A DNA stretch of 64,000 nucleotides, from the NCBI GenBank assembly GCA_905178155.1, contig CAJINV010000001.1, positions 5,920,788 through 5,984,787 of the forward strand. The letters are read 5' to 3'. A program made the position numbers and the translations under genes. This document shows, in pieces, positions 1 to 11,480 of the stretch (the stretch's first letter is position 1; each line of letters begins with the position of its first letter). The notes under the pieces were generated by a model. It saw nothing but the letters and a program-made list of their open reading frames with translations. It was not told the DNA's origin and ran no database searches. This DNA is from Amoebophrya sp. A120. Taxonomy: Eukaryota; Sar; Dinophyceae; Syndiniales; Amoebophryaceae.

Positions 1-1936
1 ACCTTTTTCCCCGACAACTATTACAATGCCGAGGGGCGTTGGGTTAGTCGTCTCGGAGTGGACAGAACGAATTTTAATAGTGTGTCTGAGGCGGGCGCGG
101 GGAAGGTCGAGGAAAACGTAAACGTAAACGAGAGCGGCTTCTTATCAAGTCTTGAGAGAACAAGTAGACATGCTGCGGACACTGCTTCACGAGGTGCATG
201 CGGCGAGGAAGCGAAAAGTGATTATCAGCATCCTGTTTCGTGTCGTGCCAGTGAATTTCAGCACAAGGTGGAAGAAAAGATACTTTCGCCGATGAAGCGC
301 GCAAATGGTAAAAATGTTGAATCCGACGGGAAAAAAACAACAGCTCCCGAGGACGACAGTGACATCGCCCACGACACCGTGCACCAACAGCGGACCCAAA
401 CCCTTTATGATCGCTTAATCCGGGTGGGCGAAGCGTCTGGTTGCCCTGGCCTTTCGCGCTTTCTGCACGAGACACGGTCGGCTGCCTGGCTTGGCTGCTT
501 GTCCTCGGGTATCACTGCGTTTTACGACTTCGGAAAAATATGGCGGAAGGCTGACTATAGAAAGCCTGGCGATATTTATCAGCGAGACCAAGAGCGACAA
601 AAACAGGTTGCTGCCGTCGAAGATAATGTTCGCCCCCAGTCGTTAACAGGGAGTGCCACTGGCAGCACGTATTGCGGAACATCCCGAAGTAAAGCCCGCC
701 AAGTCACGAATGCTAGTACCGGGAACAGTTACCACGCAAATCTGCAGTCTGGCATGCCGGGCGTTGTAGCGGAAGAGGATGACCGCATCTGCCTTGACTT
801 CCACGAGAAGGACCTCTGGCTCAACATATCAAAGAAAACGCATAGTGCCCCACGACCAGAAGAGCGGTCTCTACTATACGCAAACTTTCTACACGAAAAC
901 TTTTTGTATCGCATGAAGGGAAACATCATGCGAGCTTCCTTTGGGAAAAACTTCTGCAATACGGAGGAAACACTTCTTCCACGCGCTCGGGGGTGGGCAC
1001 TTTTCCATATGATGCAACACGCTTGCTGTTCCGAGGCGGCTGTCCGACCCGGCCGCGGAGGAGCACTTGCGGCATTGTCTAGCGCTCGCGCGGGCCTTTT
1101 GGCAAGGGTTTTGCATCGCAGGCGAAGATATCAATTGCAAATATGTCTGGGTCTGGAAAAATGCAAGTTTGTCATGCTTGTCTGGCATGACTCATAAATC
1201 TGTAATGCATGAACAGGAAAAGGGCCTCTTGCCTGTCATGCAAACACGCAGTTTGCCATGCGGATAAGGAAACACAGGAGCAGCTGAAAAATTTGTCATG
1301 CTTAGCTGCGTATTGCAGTCCGCCCACTAGTCAGATTTTAGCATCACAAGTTTCCAGACCCAGACATATTTGCATTTGATAGAAGATTCAGAAACCTCGA
1401 CAAACACTTCGACTCCATTGGCCTCTGATGTCCCTGTGGCCTTTATCGTGGGGACAGGCCACGCCACCGGGGAGACCCTGGTGTTGCTCCAAAGCGATAG
1501 AAATTCTAGTTGTACAGCTTTTAGCAAAGCTGTTGACCACGACAGCTCAGGAACTACATCTTGGTCTTCTGACTTTGAAGACATTATCGACACAAGTGCC
1601 ACAACATGCTGGAGTACTGTTGCTTTAGATGTTGAAAAGTCGTCGTATAATAACACGAGCGGGACCTGCTCCGACGATCGTGGCCACAACTTTTGGTTGT
1701 ACGGCAGCCCTGCTCTGGTCCCAGGCGACGGTCGGTTACCAGCAAACAGGATCCTACCTCAGTTCCGGCCTGAAGAATCCAATACAGATAGAAGCTTTAT
1801 TACTGCTAGTTGTGCTCGGAGAAATTTATTACGTACGCTTGAAAGCTCACCTGTGTACGAAACGCGAAACACTCACAGCACTATGCTGAATGACCTTGAA
1901 GTTCTGAATGAAGCGATGATGCACGTAGGCATGTGA
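1..1936 (+). CDS. Unknown protein, 5' end outside window
   Basis: The frame is open from base 1 without a start codon, so the gene begins upstream. Proposed exons are 1-992, 1036-1128 and 1387-1936. The first intron (993-1035) would be only 43 nt, with GT-AG ends and matching phase (2+1); it explains why the frame changes near base 1010. The second interruption is introner A at 1129-1381; removing it plus one GAAGA copy joins the two sides in the same frame. The N-terminal part is hydrophilic and Ser/Thr/Asp-rich; a segment near bases 780-960 with many aromatic residues looks more folded. I recognise no domain. The last exon (after 1387) rests only on an open frame of about 180 codons, so its end is uncertain. 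Confidence 0.5.
1129..1381. mobile_element. Introner element, family A
   Basis: 253 bp with terminal inverted repeats containing ATGTCTGGGTCTGG, beginning TATC and ending GATA. Target duplication GAAGA lies at 1124-1128 and 1382-1386. Excision of the element plus one GAAGA keeps frame 2 open on both sides of the host gene. Same subfamily and orientation as the copies at 8014 and 27448. Confidence 0.88.
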
Positions 1937-3036
1937 CCTGCCGAGATGACAACTTTCACGACTCCCGATTGTATAGCCTTACCTGAGTCCCCCGTAATTG
2001 TAGGTTTCTGTTTTTTCGACATCAAATTGAATGAATCAATCTCCCATGTGACATAAACCCAGGCCGTGGACTACCATTCATAGTGTAGCCGTGCTGCTTT
2101 GACTTTGGTTCCTTACTTTCGTGTATTAGAACAACCGATGTAGTTACGAGTTTCTAATAGTAGATCCGTATCTCTTGACGTTTACTTGAAACAGAACAAC
2201 GCAGATATTCGACGTATTTTGATTTAGCGATTCAGCTACTGTCTAGAACGAGGGACTAGCAGAACTAGGTCATGAAATGAATCTCGCCCGTGTAGCATTC
2301 TCGATTTGATTCTTGATTCTAGTTGCTAGCTTTGCCTTCGTTTTGGCAAAAGCATGATGTGTTTATGGGTTCGTGTTCGAATTTTCTTTGATACGAAAGT
2401 TTTTTTCACAAATAAGATACAATTCTAAATCAAATGTTGTTTTTTCTTTGAAGGTCGTCGCTTGCTACTCTTCAATTGAAGAGACCGCGCATGATACTCA
2501 AAAAAAAGATAACAGGGACTACTTTTCTACACATATCTTTTCGTGTAATATAGGCCGACGGGTGCAGTAGATGCAGCCTGGCGACGATCGCCATTTCAGT
2601 CTAATGCGTGGCGAGTAGTTCTTTAATATCCGGACATTAGTACACCTACACCGGTGACGAGGCGGGACCTTTGAGGCGCTCTCACCACTTCGGAGGCCAG
2701 TAAATCCAACCCAGCTCGTTCTGGTATCGACGGCCCAAGAACCACGGAAATCCACCCGGGCGTGCTATCCTCCCGAAGAACACTTTGATTTTTTCTGCCG
2801 CAAGTTGTACGCATTACTACTGTCCTTCTAAGTACTAACTTGGAATAAAGAAGTTCTTCTTTGCGGAGCCTTGCGGCGGGGTTAATGTCCGAGTTGTAAA
2901 TCGCGATTCACCTGAGAGCTGGTCAACATAACGGAAGTACTCCTGTCCACCGCCTTGCCAAAAAAGCAGGACAAGTGCTGTGAGTCGCGCGCCATTCTCC
3001 ACCTCACGGCCCACCTGAGACGACGGGTACGGCAAT
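1937..3036. other. Intergenic, gene 1 to Mei2-like gene
   Basis: About 1.1 kb, AT-rich with T-runs. It must hold the 3' UTR of gene 1 and the promoter or trans-splice acceptor of the next gene. I see no repeat, RNA gene or convincing coding exon. Confidence 0.5.
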
Positions 3037-6000
3037 ATGACCACGGACGTGCAGAATCAGGTTTCCGAGCTGCTGCAGTTTTTCCAGCAGCCGCGGAATA
3101 GCACGGTGCGCGTTGTTTTTGATAAAGTTAAAGCTTGTCGTTCGACTAATGGGATGAAATCGCATGAAGGCACAGCACCTCGATTGGTTCTTGCTTTCGT
3201 TCAAAATTGTCTTTCCGCTTGTCTTGTCTCTCTACAAACTGCATGATTGGTTGAATGCAGGTTGGTAATTTCTACTGCGTAGTACTAGTCTGATGTCGAT
3301 GAAGATTCAAGGCAATGGTCGCGGAATGAAAGAAGTAGAAGCGTATCAACGAAGGGAATTCGATCGTGATGAGGAACAACGTTCGGATCTAAAAAATAAC
3401 TCCACGCGTGTTAAAAATTTTTGCAGGTGAAAAATGTGTTATGCCACCTGCTAGGTGGGGCGTCGCGTAGTAACGAGACAGACGGCGCCTCCTCGGCAGA
3501 TGCAGAAACCGGCACGGAAATAACTGCAGTGGATCATGGAACAGATTCAGCTGCGAACAATGCATCTTCTTCGTCAGTTGCGCAGTTGGTCGAGCTTTTG
3601 CGTCAAGCCAGCAGCGAGGTCGCGACCTCTCCGCCGCGGGGAGGACATCTTCAAGGTGAACAGCAAGCCCGCTCGCTGGACATCCCAAGCCACATGACCA
3701 CTGCGGCCGCAGGAACAAAAAACGGATTTATTTCACCGCCACAGACCGGCAGGAGCGGTTCTTCTCCGGGCTCTTGTGCTGGGACGAATGTTGCGGAGAG
3801 GAAAGAAAAGTCGTCTTCTCCGCCCTCGCGAAGTAAAGCTGGTGCTTCTACTCCTGGGCACCAGGCTCATAGTCAACAAGCTTTGCCGCCGATGCTTTAC
3901 TATCCCGATGGATCCCCGAGCACGGACCGCAGCCAGAGCCCGCCGCGCGAGGACGGCGCGGCCGTCGCCAGCAATGGCTCCACGCCGAACGCCCCCAATC
4001 TGTTTTTCAAAAACCTCGACGGAACTGGAGATTTTTATGGCAGAAACAGGAATGCATATCATGATCATGGAGCAGGAGCAAACAAGCAGCTCGGAGGTGG
4101 TCCCATCATGCTGCAGGGGCCGCGCCCGCCGCGGGGAGGACCCGTGGCGAATGCCGGTGGCAATAGCGCGCAGTACTGCCCGCCGAACCAGCGGGGCGGC
4201 TCCTACTCCCATCCACAGGGTACTATTCCTATCGACCGGGCGGGGAACCACAACATACAGTCAAGCGTTCGGGACCACAACATGCGTCCGCATCCGCTTT
4301 CCGTCAATGAAGATGAAGGCTGGAATCGTCGTGACTTTGACCACCGAGAGTCGCATCATGATCCTCGTCGTCGCACCAGTGAGGATTATGGCGGCAGCCG
4401 AAGTTACAGCGGTAACCACTACAGTAACGGCGCTTCTTCAAGAACCCCTGGCAGCTTTGCACCAACAGGCAGAACAAGCGGCGTGCCGCCCAGGGATCAT
4501 CCGGAATGCAGAGTATCGGAGTGAATACAGAAGTTGTTGTGTACATTCGCAGGCAAAGGCATACTCACAAAAAAAAAAAAGTAGTTGTCATGTTGCGGCA
4601 AATAAAGCCCGAAATTTGCAACATTTATGTGCTGACTGCTTCGATGACACATTGACTTACTTTTCCAGCCAATATCAGTATCACGACCACCGAGCAGACT
4701 CTGGCTTCTATTCTGCGCATTCGACCCCGGCGTCGGCCAACTCTTCCTCCTACGGGCACAGCACCAGTAACAACCCCACCTCGCGAGGATCCGGATCGAG
4801 CACAAATAACCATGCATCGGATCGGTCGCGCGCTCGGCTCTTCGGCCCTTTCTCGCATCAACATGACCGGAACCACGAGCAGGGCGGCGTGTGGCCCTCT
4901 TCTGAGACCCTGCAGCAGGCCGAGCAACGGTGGATGCAGCAGCGCGCGGCGCACGGTGCGGTACTTCTGCAGGAAACAAGCAGGACCGGTGCCCGGCGAC
5001 GCAGTCTGGAGGATCGTTTTTTTCAGCCAGTGGCCATTACAGCACGCGATCACCCCGCCGATCATGGCGGTAGCAGAACAGGTTCGTCCGCAGCCGCACC
5101 GCAGAACTACCACCGAGCTCAGGGATTGCGGAAAAATAGTGTGGAGCTGCTGTACAGCGAATACTTGATTGTTTCTTTCGGTGGGGCATATGCATATGGA
5201 TGGATGCATTCACTTCTGCATTGCGGATGCTCTTTCTTTGCTGCGACAGGCAGCATCCGATTCTTGTCTCGTCATAAATAGTGAATGATCTACATCTTCT
5301 ACTTTATCAGTGAAATACAGAAATGGAGTTCTTCTAAAACTATAGCAACCCGCAAGCCATGGCGAAGCAAGCACGGCGGCAGATCGAGAATGCGGTCATG
5401 ACCTGCTACGATCAAGTGCCCAGCACATCGCGGAAATGGAGTATGTTCCTGCAACTACTCACCACGCTGAGCTCGGCTGAGCTCGACGAGCTGGCCTACC
5501 AGCTCCGGATGGATCGCCGCGCGCCGCTTCCGGACGGCGTCTCGCGCACTTCGAACAACTCGCTCGACTGCGAGTACTGATTTTTACATTCTCAGAAAAT
5601 ATGTGTATTTCTTGTTTGGGTACTACATGATTTTTTCAATTTGCCGCCTAGCTCTGCGTGGCGTTGAAAGTAAAAAGAATAGCGCTGCAGTCGGTACCTC
5701 CAGCGTGAATGCATCAGGGAACATGTTGTTGCATCCCCATCACCTTTACATACAGCGACAATCCACTGCCCCGTCTCAAGGATTTTCCGGAGGACTCCAA
5801 TTATCCGGGCACAAGTGTGATGGTGCGGAACATTATCCATGCAAAATTCATTTGACACGATTCGTCCACATCCCATCAGTCATGAATGTATGAAGACTGT
5901 CGCTGTCCTCGGTAGAAAAAACTGTCTGACGGCATGTTGACGAGTCTGTGAAAGTCGCAAGTTTACATATTCACACGACGTTGTTTTTTATGTTTTTGCA

Positions 6001-8654
6001 GTATGTTGGATTTCTTACTTGTCGGAACATCGTGGCTCTGTGGCTTCGAACGCGTTGAATGAGAATTTTGCTGTGATCCCCCTCCCAAACCGATTGTCGC
6101 CGAACATGCTTCTGAATCTGTTGTTTTCGAACAACATCGTGCGTGGCGAGCCGGCTTTTGCTTCGCTGTTTTCGGGACCCTCACTGGTGGGCTGCTTCGA
6201 GCTGGGGGATGGGTACTTATTTTATCAGTTCTAGCCATTTTATCTATCGCTTTCTTCTACTGGAGTGGTTGCAGCGCCGCGCGATGAAAGTTGTCTTCAA
6301 GCTTGAAACTATTTTCAGACTTGTGTACCACGGACGGATGGTAGAACCACACAGTGATACGTACAAAAAGAAAAGAGTACGATATTTCTAAAACCAGGCC
6401 GAGTCTGTTGGAGGACGAGGGCGGAGAAGTGGCCGCTCAAATTGCGGGCATGCGTAACGCGAACGACGACGCAGATGATGTACTTTTTGTTCTATTTTGC
6501 CATACTAGTTAACAGTGATGTCATTGTCAGTCCAAATCCCGCTTGAATCGAACACCATCAACATGAGCATCCGTGATTTATGTCTGGTATCATGAAGAGT
6601 TCCTTTGACCTCCGTTGATAATAAGAGCGCCTCCTTCTGCACTGATGAACTACAAATTTTCTGTTGCTATTTCACACATTATTTACACAGTAACCATACG
6701 TGCCTCTTTACCTAGGTAAACAATTTTCTGGAGACGAAGAATCCGAAAACGCGAGCGGATTACGAGGACCTCCGGATGCGTCACGAGGTGGAACGGAAGC
6801 GATTCGACTGGAGCGAGCGCATCGAGCGGTCCCGCGTCGACCCAGCCTTTCAGACGGAGCCGGCCGAAAAGATTTTGATGGGCCCGTGGAGCAAAGAGAA
6901 CACCGTCGTCCATGCCGTCTCTCAGCAGCTAGATCCCGTGGTGGCGCAATTTGTCGACTTCTTTGACCTGCCACAGAACCTGCGCGGTAAGACTTGTTTG
7001 CCTGTATTTTTATCCTTCTTTCTTCGAATGACACTAGCTACCGAGGAGTTCTCACCTGCTGCGTTCCGAAAACGGACGCTGCGCTAGTGCGACGAAGGGA
7101 GATTTTCGCCGCCATCCTTGTCTAAGTTAAGTAGCACGATTCGTCTGACATCTTTATCATTTATTTCTGCCACTGCAGGAAAGTTAAAGTATCAACGAAT
7201 CCCCCTTGGAGCATCTGTAGCAAAAACCAAAAAAAAAAATGAATCTACAAATCCAGGCGTGAATCTCGGCTACGCGTTTTTGCACTTTCGGAGCCGCAAG
7301 ATTGCAGCGCGGTTCACGGAGCTCTTGAATGGGATGCGGTGTCCGGGGAAGAGCGTGAAGCGCCTCGAGATGATATTGCAAGGAAAAATCCCCCCTCCCC
7401 ATATTGAAAACGCATCCGTTTGAAAATTTGTGATGCAGATTTGCAACCACAAATCGCACCTGTCTTGCAGGAAGCCAAGCGCAGGCTGTCCGCCACGTTG
7501 TGCAGGCGATTTGTAATGCTGTAAGGACTACCGGGCAGCCGTCTACCATGCTATGCGCCTACACCAAAAGGCCCCTACTTAGGCTTGCGACCTGCGTGCA
7601 GTCCTAGCATTGCAAGACAAGTCTGATTTGTGTATGCAAATCCAGCATCACAGATTTCCTGTTCGATATGGGGAGGGGAGATCTTCCCTTTTGATAGATG
7701 ATGGTGACGACGGCGCGTCGTATCCCCTTTATGGATGGCATGCGGCTGCAAGAGGTGAATATCCAGGAAAAAAACTGTGTAAGTGTAACTTTGTAGGAAG
7801 AGCAGCATCACAAATTCGTTTTGCATTACAGAAAGAACCTGTCATGCGCGGATAGTACGTGAAAACACGTATGAAACACGTCTATGACGCACTTCCAGCA
7901 TGACAAGCGTAACTGTTTTGCATTTTTTGCATCACAGATTTACATCACTTACACAGTTTTTTTCTTGCATAGTGAAGCCGACGCGTACAATGTTTTGGTT
8001 CGACGAGGAACGGTATCAAATGCAGAAACGTCTGGGTCTGGAAGAATGCATGTTTGTCATGCTTGTCTGGCATGACTCGAGAATTTGTGTTGCCTAGGCA
8101 CGAAAAGGCCCTCTTGCCTGTCATGCAAAAACGCAGTTTGCCATGCGGAATACGTAAGACATGGCAGCCAGAAAATTTGTCATGCATAGGTGCGTATTGC
8201 AGTGCGTCTATCATTCACTTTTAGCATTACAAGTTTCCAGACCCAGACACATTTGCAATCCATAAACGATTTCCGGACATTCTGGCCGAGTCCATGTTCT
8301 GTTTGAAGCGACAATCGAACGTCATATCAAATGCAAAAATGTCTGGGTCTGGAAGAGTCGGGGCTTGCCATGCACATTTTGCATGACCCGTGAGGTCCGT
8401 GATGCTGGTGCTAGCATCACAGATTTTTTGAGAGCTTCTTGATGCTAATTACGCATGAGAAATGCCCTCACCGCGTGCCAACAACTGACTCCTCTAGCTG
8501 CTCATGCAACACAGATATTTTTAGAATCCGCAGACAGCATTACAAGTCCCAACCTTCCAGACCCAGACATATTTGCAATCCATACGTCAGCTCACACAAC
8601 AACTCGCTCAACCGTCGCGCCCAGTATCCCGGGCCCACCGGCCGGGGCTGGTAA
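3037..8654 (+). CDS. Mei2-like RNA-binding protein with interrupted C-terminal RRM
   Basis: Modelled exons: 3037-3105, 3427-4520, 4669-5151, 5346-5573, 5756-5838, 6080-6212, 6398-6479, 6716-6986, 7179-7373, 7702-7759, 7977-8013, 8270-8324, 8590-8654 (950 aa, phases consistent throughout). The first ~620 residues are Ser/Gly/Pro/Arg-rich and disordered. The RRM has beta-1/RNP2 VMVRNI (~aa 645), helix 1 NRLSPNMLLNLLF (~657-669), beta-2 FVDFFDLP (~803) and beta-3/RNP1 GYAFLHF (~842). The order and the NLGYAF motif match the Mei2 C-terminal RRM, but about 130 residues are inserted between helix 1 and beta-2, where Mei2 has a short loop. The family controls meiosis and RNA fate in fungi and plants; the role here is inferred only. 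Most introns are GT-AG; 5839-6079 is not, and is flanked by direct ATCC copies. Four introners interrupt the 3' part. Start chosen as the first ATG giving a phase-0 exon. Confidence 0.8.
7374..7696. mobile_element. Introner element, family B (subfamily B1)
   Basis: 323 bp; inverted ends contain CCCCCTCCCCATAT and its complement, starting TATT and ending GATA. Target duplication GATGA at 7369-7373 and 7697-7701. Excision joins LEM to MVTTARR in frame in the Mei2-like gene. Confidence 0.9.
7760..7971. mobile_element. Introner element, family E
   Basis: 212 bp; inverted ends contain AAAAAAACTGTGTAAGTG. Target duplication GTGAA at 7755-7759 and 7972-7976. Excision leaves an in-frame 58-nt exon upstream and a 37-nt exon downstream in the Mei2-like gene. 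Its interior is the reverse complement of the copy at 26730, so the two are inserted in opposite orientations. Confidence 0.9.
8014..8264. mobile_element. Introner element, family A
   Basis: 251 bp; inverted ends with GTCTGGGTCTGG. The duplication is imperfect: AACGG at 8009-8013 and AACGA at 8265-8269. Excision restores the frame (EER joined to FPDILAE). The mismatch suggests an older insertion. Confidence 0.85.
8325..8584. mobile_element. Introner element, family A (second subfamily)
   Basis: 260 bp; inverted ends with ATGTCTGGGTCTGG. Target duplication CGTCA at 8320-8324 and 8585-8589. Excision joins the Mei2-like gene to its last 65-nt exon and stop at 8654. The interior is related to the copy at 12021 but in the opposite orientation. 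Confidence 0.9.
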
Positions 8655-11480
8655 ACAGGGCGACGCGGACCTAGAATTCAATGGTATGATCGACGAACTT
8701 GAAGATGATCTGCTCTTCCTCTTGTTTGTGGCAAAGAAAAATGATTCGTACCGCAGTACTGTACATTTTCGTCGGTACGCGAAAGATGCCGAAGCTGCGT
8801 ATAGGTTCGGCCTGGTCAGCTTTGAGTTGTCCTCGGAGCTGATTATATTAGATATCAACATTCAATATAAAAAAGTTAGGATACTGTACTATTTGAATCT
8901 GCAAGAAGCGAGCCTTGCATTTTTTTTTTGTGTGTCACAAGAACCGGGCCTGGAAGTAATTATAGCCTAGATGTGCTGCCAAGTAGATTCTCTTCACTAG
9001 AAGGACTCAGCACTTTCTCCAACTTCAATTTCACGTATCTGCGCATGATAGATTTAGGTACTGGTTGCAAAAGAAAGACCGACTGCTACGCCGACTGATA
9101 CGTTCGATCAAACTTCGGTTGCATCTTATTTCTTCGCAGATCCAACTGCTACACTTCTATCTTGCAGAGCCTTCTTCACTAAACACAGCACCTGAGTGCG
9201 CAGTACAGATGCTGTAGTCACAGAGGAAGGATTGATTGGTGATGCAAGTGCAGCACAAAATACGATATGCGCACGATGAATATCTAACGTTTCGAAATAG
9301 ATACGAAAGCAAGCGTACTTTTTTAGAAAAGGCTCTACCTTCCTCGGTTTTTTTTTCGTTTCGATTTGTAGCTCTCGTTACACCAGCTACGAAAAACAGC
9401 CTCACACGGGGATTCATTGGAATAGCCAGCTGCTACACGATGGTTGCAGTTTTTTTTCGAATAGCAATCATGTGCACCATTTTAGCGTAGGATTACGCAC
9501 AACGAGGACGACCACTGAGAATTTATTTTCCGCAATAAAGTTAGTAGTTAGTAATAGGAATACCTATACCACTTAAATCAGTACGAGTACTTTTTTTTTC
9601 GATTTTAGCCTTGGTCTTGGAGGACGACGAGGAGGAAAGCAACAAATCGCACCGACGAATCTACCGCATAGGGTGGCGAGCTAGGGTGTCTGGCTGCCGC
9701 GCACGGCGTGGGAGTTCGCAGGGTAGGCTGGCTGCTGTGCTGAGCCCGGCAAACCTGACCGCGTCACGTGGGGCGACAGCTCTTTGCTATATCTCTAGGC
9801 TATATGTCCACGGTTATTTTTTGCCTTCTTCTGCTACACACTTATAGCGAGGATCTGGATCGATTGATCGAAGCACTCCGCGCACAATTTTGCCGGCCCC
9901 GCTATCTGCTGATAGATGCACTCAGACGCAGGAGGCGTCTACTTGCCTACTATCTGAGTTAGTTATCCTGTAGCTGAGATCGTGCAGAGCTTTGCTACGA
10001 GTACTAAGATCTATCAGATTTCTCTACTGGTTGGTTTCTATCCCCTTAGTCAAGTTTTTAGCTATTTTTTCAACCCCGAATGGAAGGCAAAGGTAAAGCG
10101 AGCGACCTCTGTGTAGCTGGAATATGCAGGCTGTGGCAAATGATAAATATTTTTTTCTAGTAATATCAAACCTACTAAAACGTCGACGAGTTGAAGTCTC
10201 AACCTCAATCGATATTTCTTCAAATTTCTTCCATACTTGAGAACAACAACCGTCTGCCTATGTATGGTTTTATCTTTCAAACAGTCACAAAAAATCCTTG
10301 TTGTCACAACAGTTTTGGAAGCAATAAAAATAAATCCGAAAGACATATAACGTTTCACCTCTGTCTGCGAGAAACTCACTTATCTAACTTCTCAAGAGCC
10401 AACCGTTAAAAATTATGCTGCGAATATCATCGGTTGAGTCGAGAGAGGCAAAGTAGATGTTTTCAGAAAGCAACAATGCAAATAAACAGCAAATTTGAAT
10501 ATGTGTAGGTTGGTATTTTCCCATAAAAAGTCATTGAGACTTTTGGTCTACTCAATGCCCAAAAACAGCGAAATCGTCATTTTGACATCGTGTGCCGCGT
10601 GCGGACGCGTTCCTCAGAGCATCTCAAACTACTAACTTAGATCTCTTGCACGACACGCGGCGCAAGTACGTGAGATCGATGCCTTTTTTCGACGAGTCTT
10701 ATTATTTTGTACCCCGGTTTACTTCTAGTTTTACATCTTAGCTTCACACACTAGTGGGAGTGCCACTGATAATCGCTACTTTTTGGGAAACTGAGATAGA
10801 CCAACATGAATCTAAATTTTGGGCCTTGGGAGTCCAGTTTCCGTATTGTTTCGGAATGCATGTCTTAATGACAGAGACAATGTCTTCGCAGGCACGCGCT
10901 TTTGCTCTGAAAAACTGCCGCGCATTTTGTTCACGCTAAGAAAAAGGCGGGGGGGAGAAACAAAAGGAGTGGATGCAAAGTAAAAGCATCAAAAAAAGAC
11001 GAGATGAAATATACTGCACAACCGAACTACCAAGGAAAAGGAAGAACGATCCTCCGACATGTTTGAAGGGAAAAGAGGGAAGGGTTGATAGACATAGATC
11101 AATATGTGCTGGGACAGACATTTCATCACTCGTCGGTACATCGGTGTCGTTTTCGGAAGAACAAATAAAGGGATCTGAGGGCCGTAAGGCGGCTGCTTTC
11201 GGGAGTACTTATTCTCCCTAGTGCAGCCTTGGTTCTTTGTTTTCGGGACGTGGGAAGTGTCGTGGGTGTCTTCGTCCTCGTTTCTGCAGCCGAATGAAAG
11301 ATTAAGATATGATAATTTCTATATCGGTCTCGCATACTCCTTGTCGCGCGACCGTCGCATGGTTAGCACTGGTTTAGCTTTTCGTTCGCTTGATTGCGGA
11401 AAACGAGCCACATGATTTTTTACTGACACAGCAGCTATTAGGAAAAATAAATACATATTAGCAACGAAAAAGCAATAAAG
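8655..11480. other. Intergenic, long AT-rich stretch
   Basis: About 2.8 kb with many short ORFs on both strands and none with domain content or consistent splice partners. It holds a small hairpin around 9940 (AGACGC/GCGTCT stem) and long A/T runs. I see no gene, RNA gene or introner. Confidence 0.5.

Noticed and set aside
7600-8220. Short ORFs inside introners sharing peptide strings such as VCHACLA
   Set aside because: They recur only because the introners are copies of one another; they stop inside the elements and disagree with the host reading frame.
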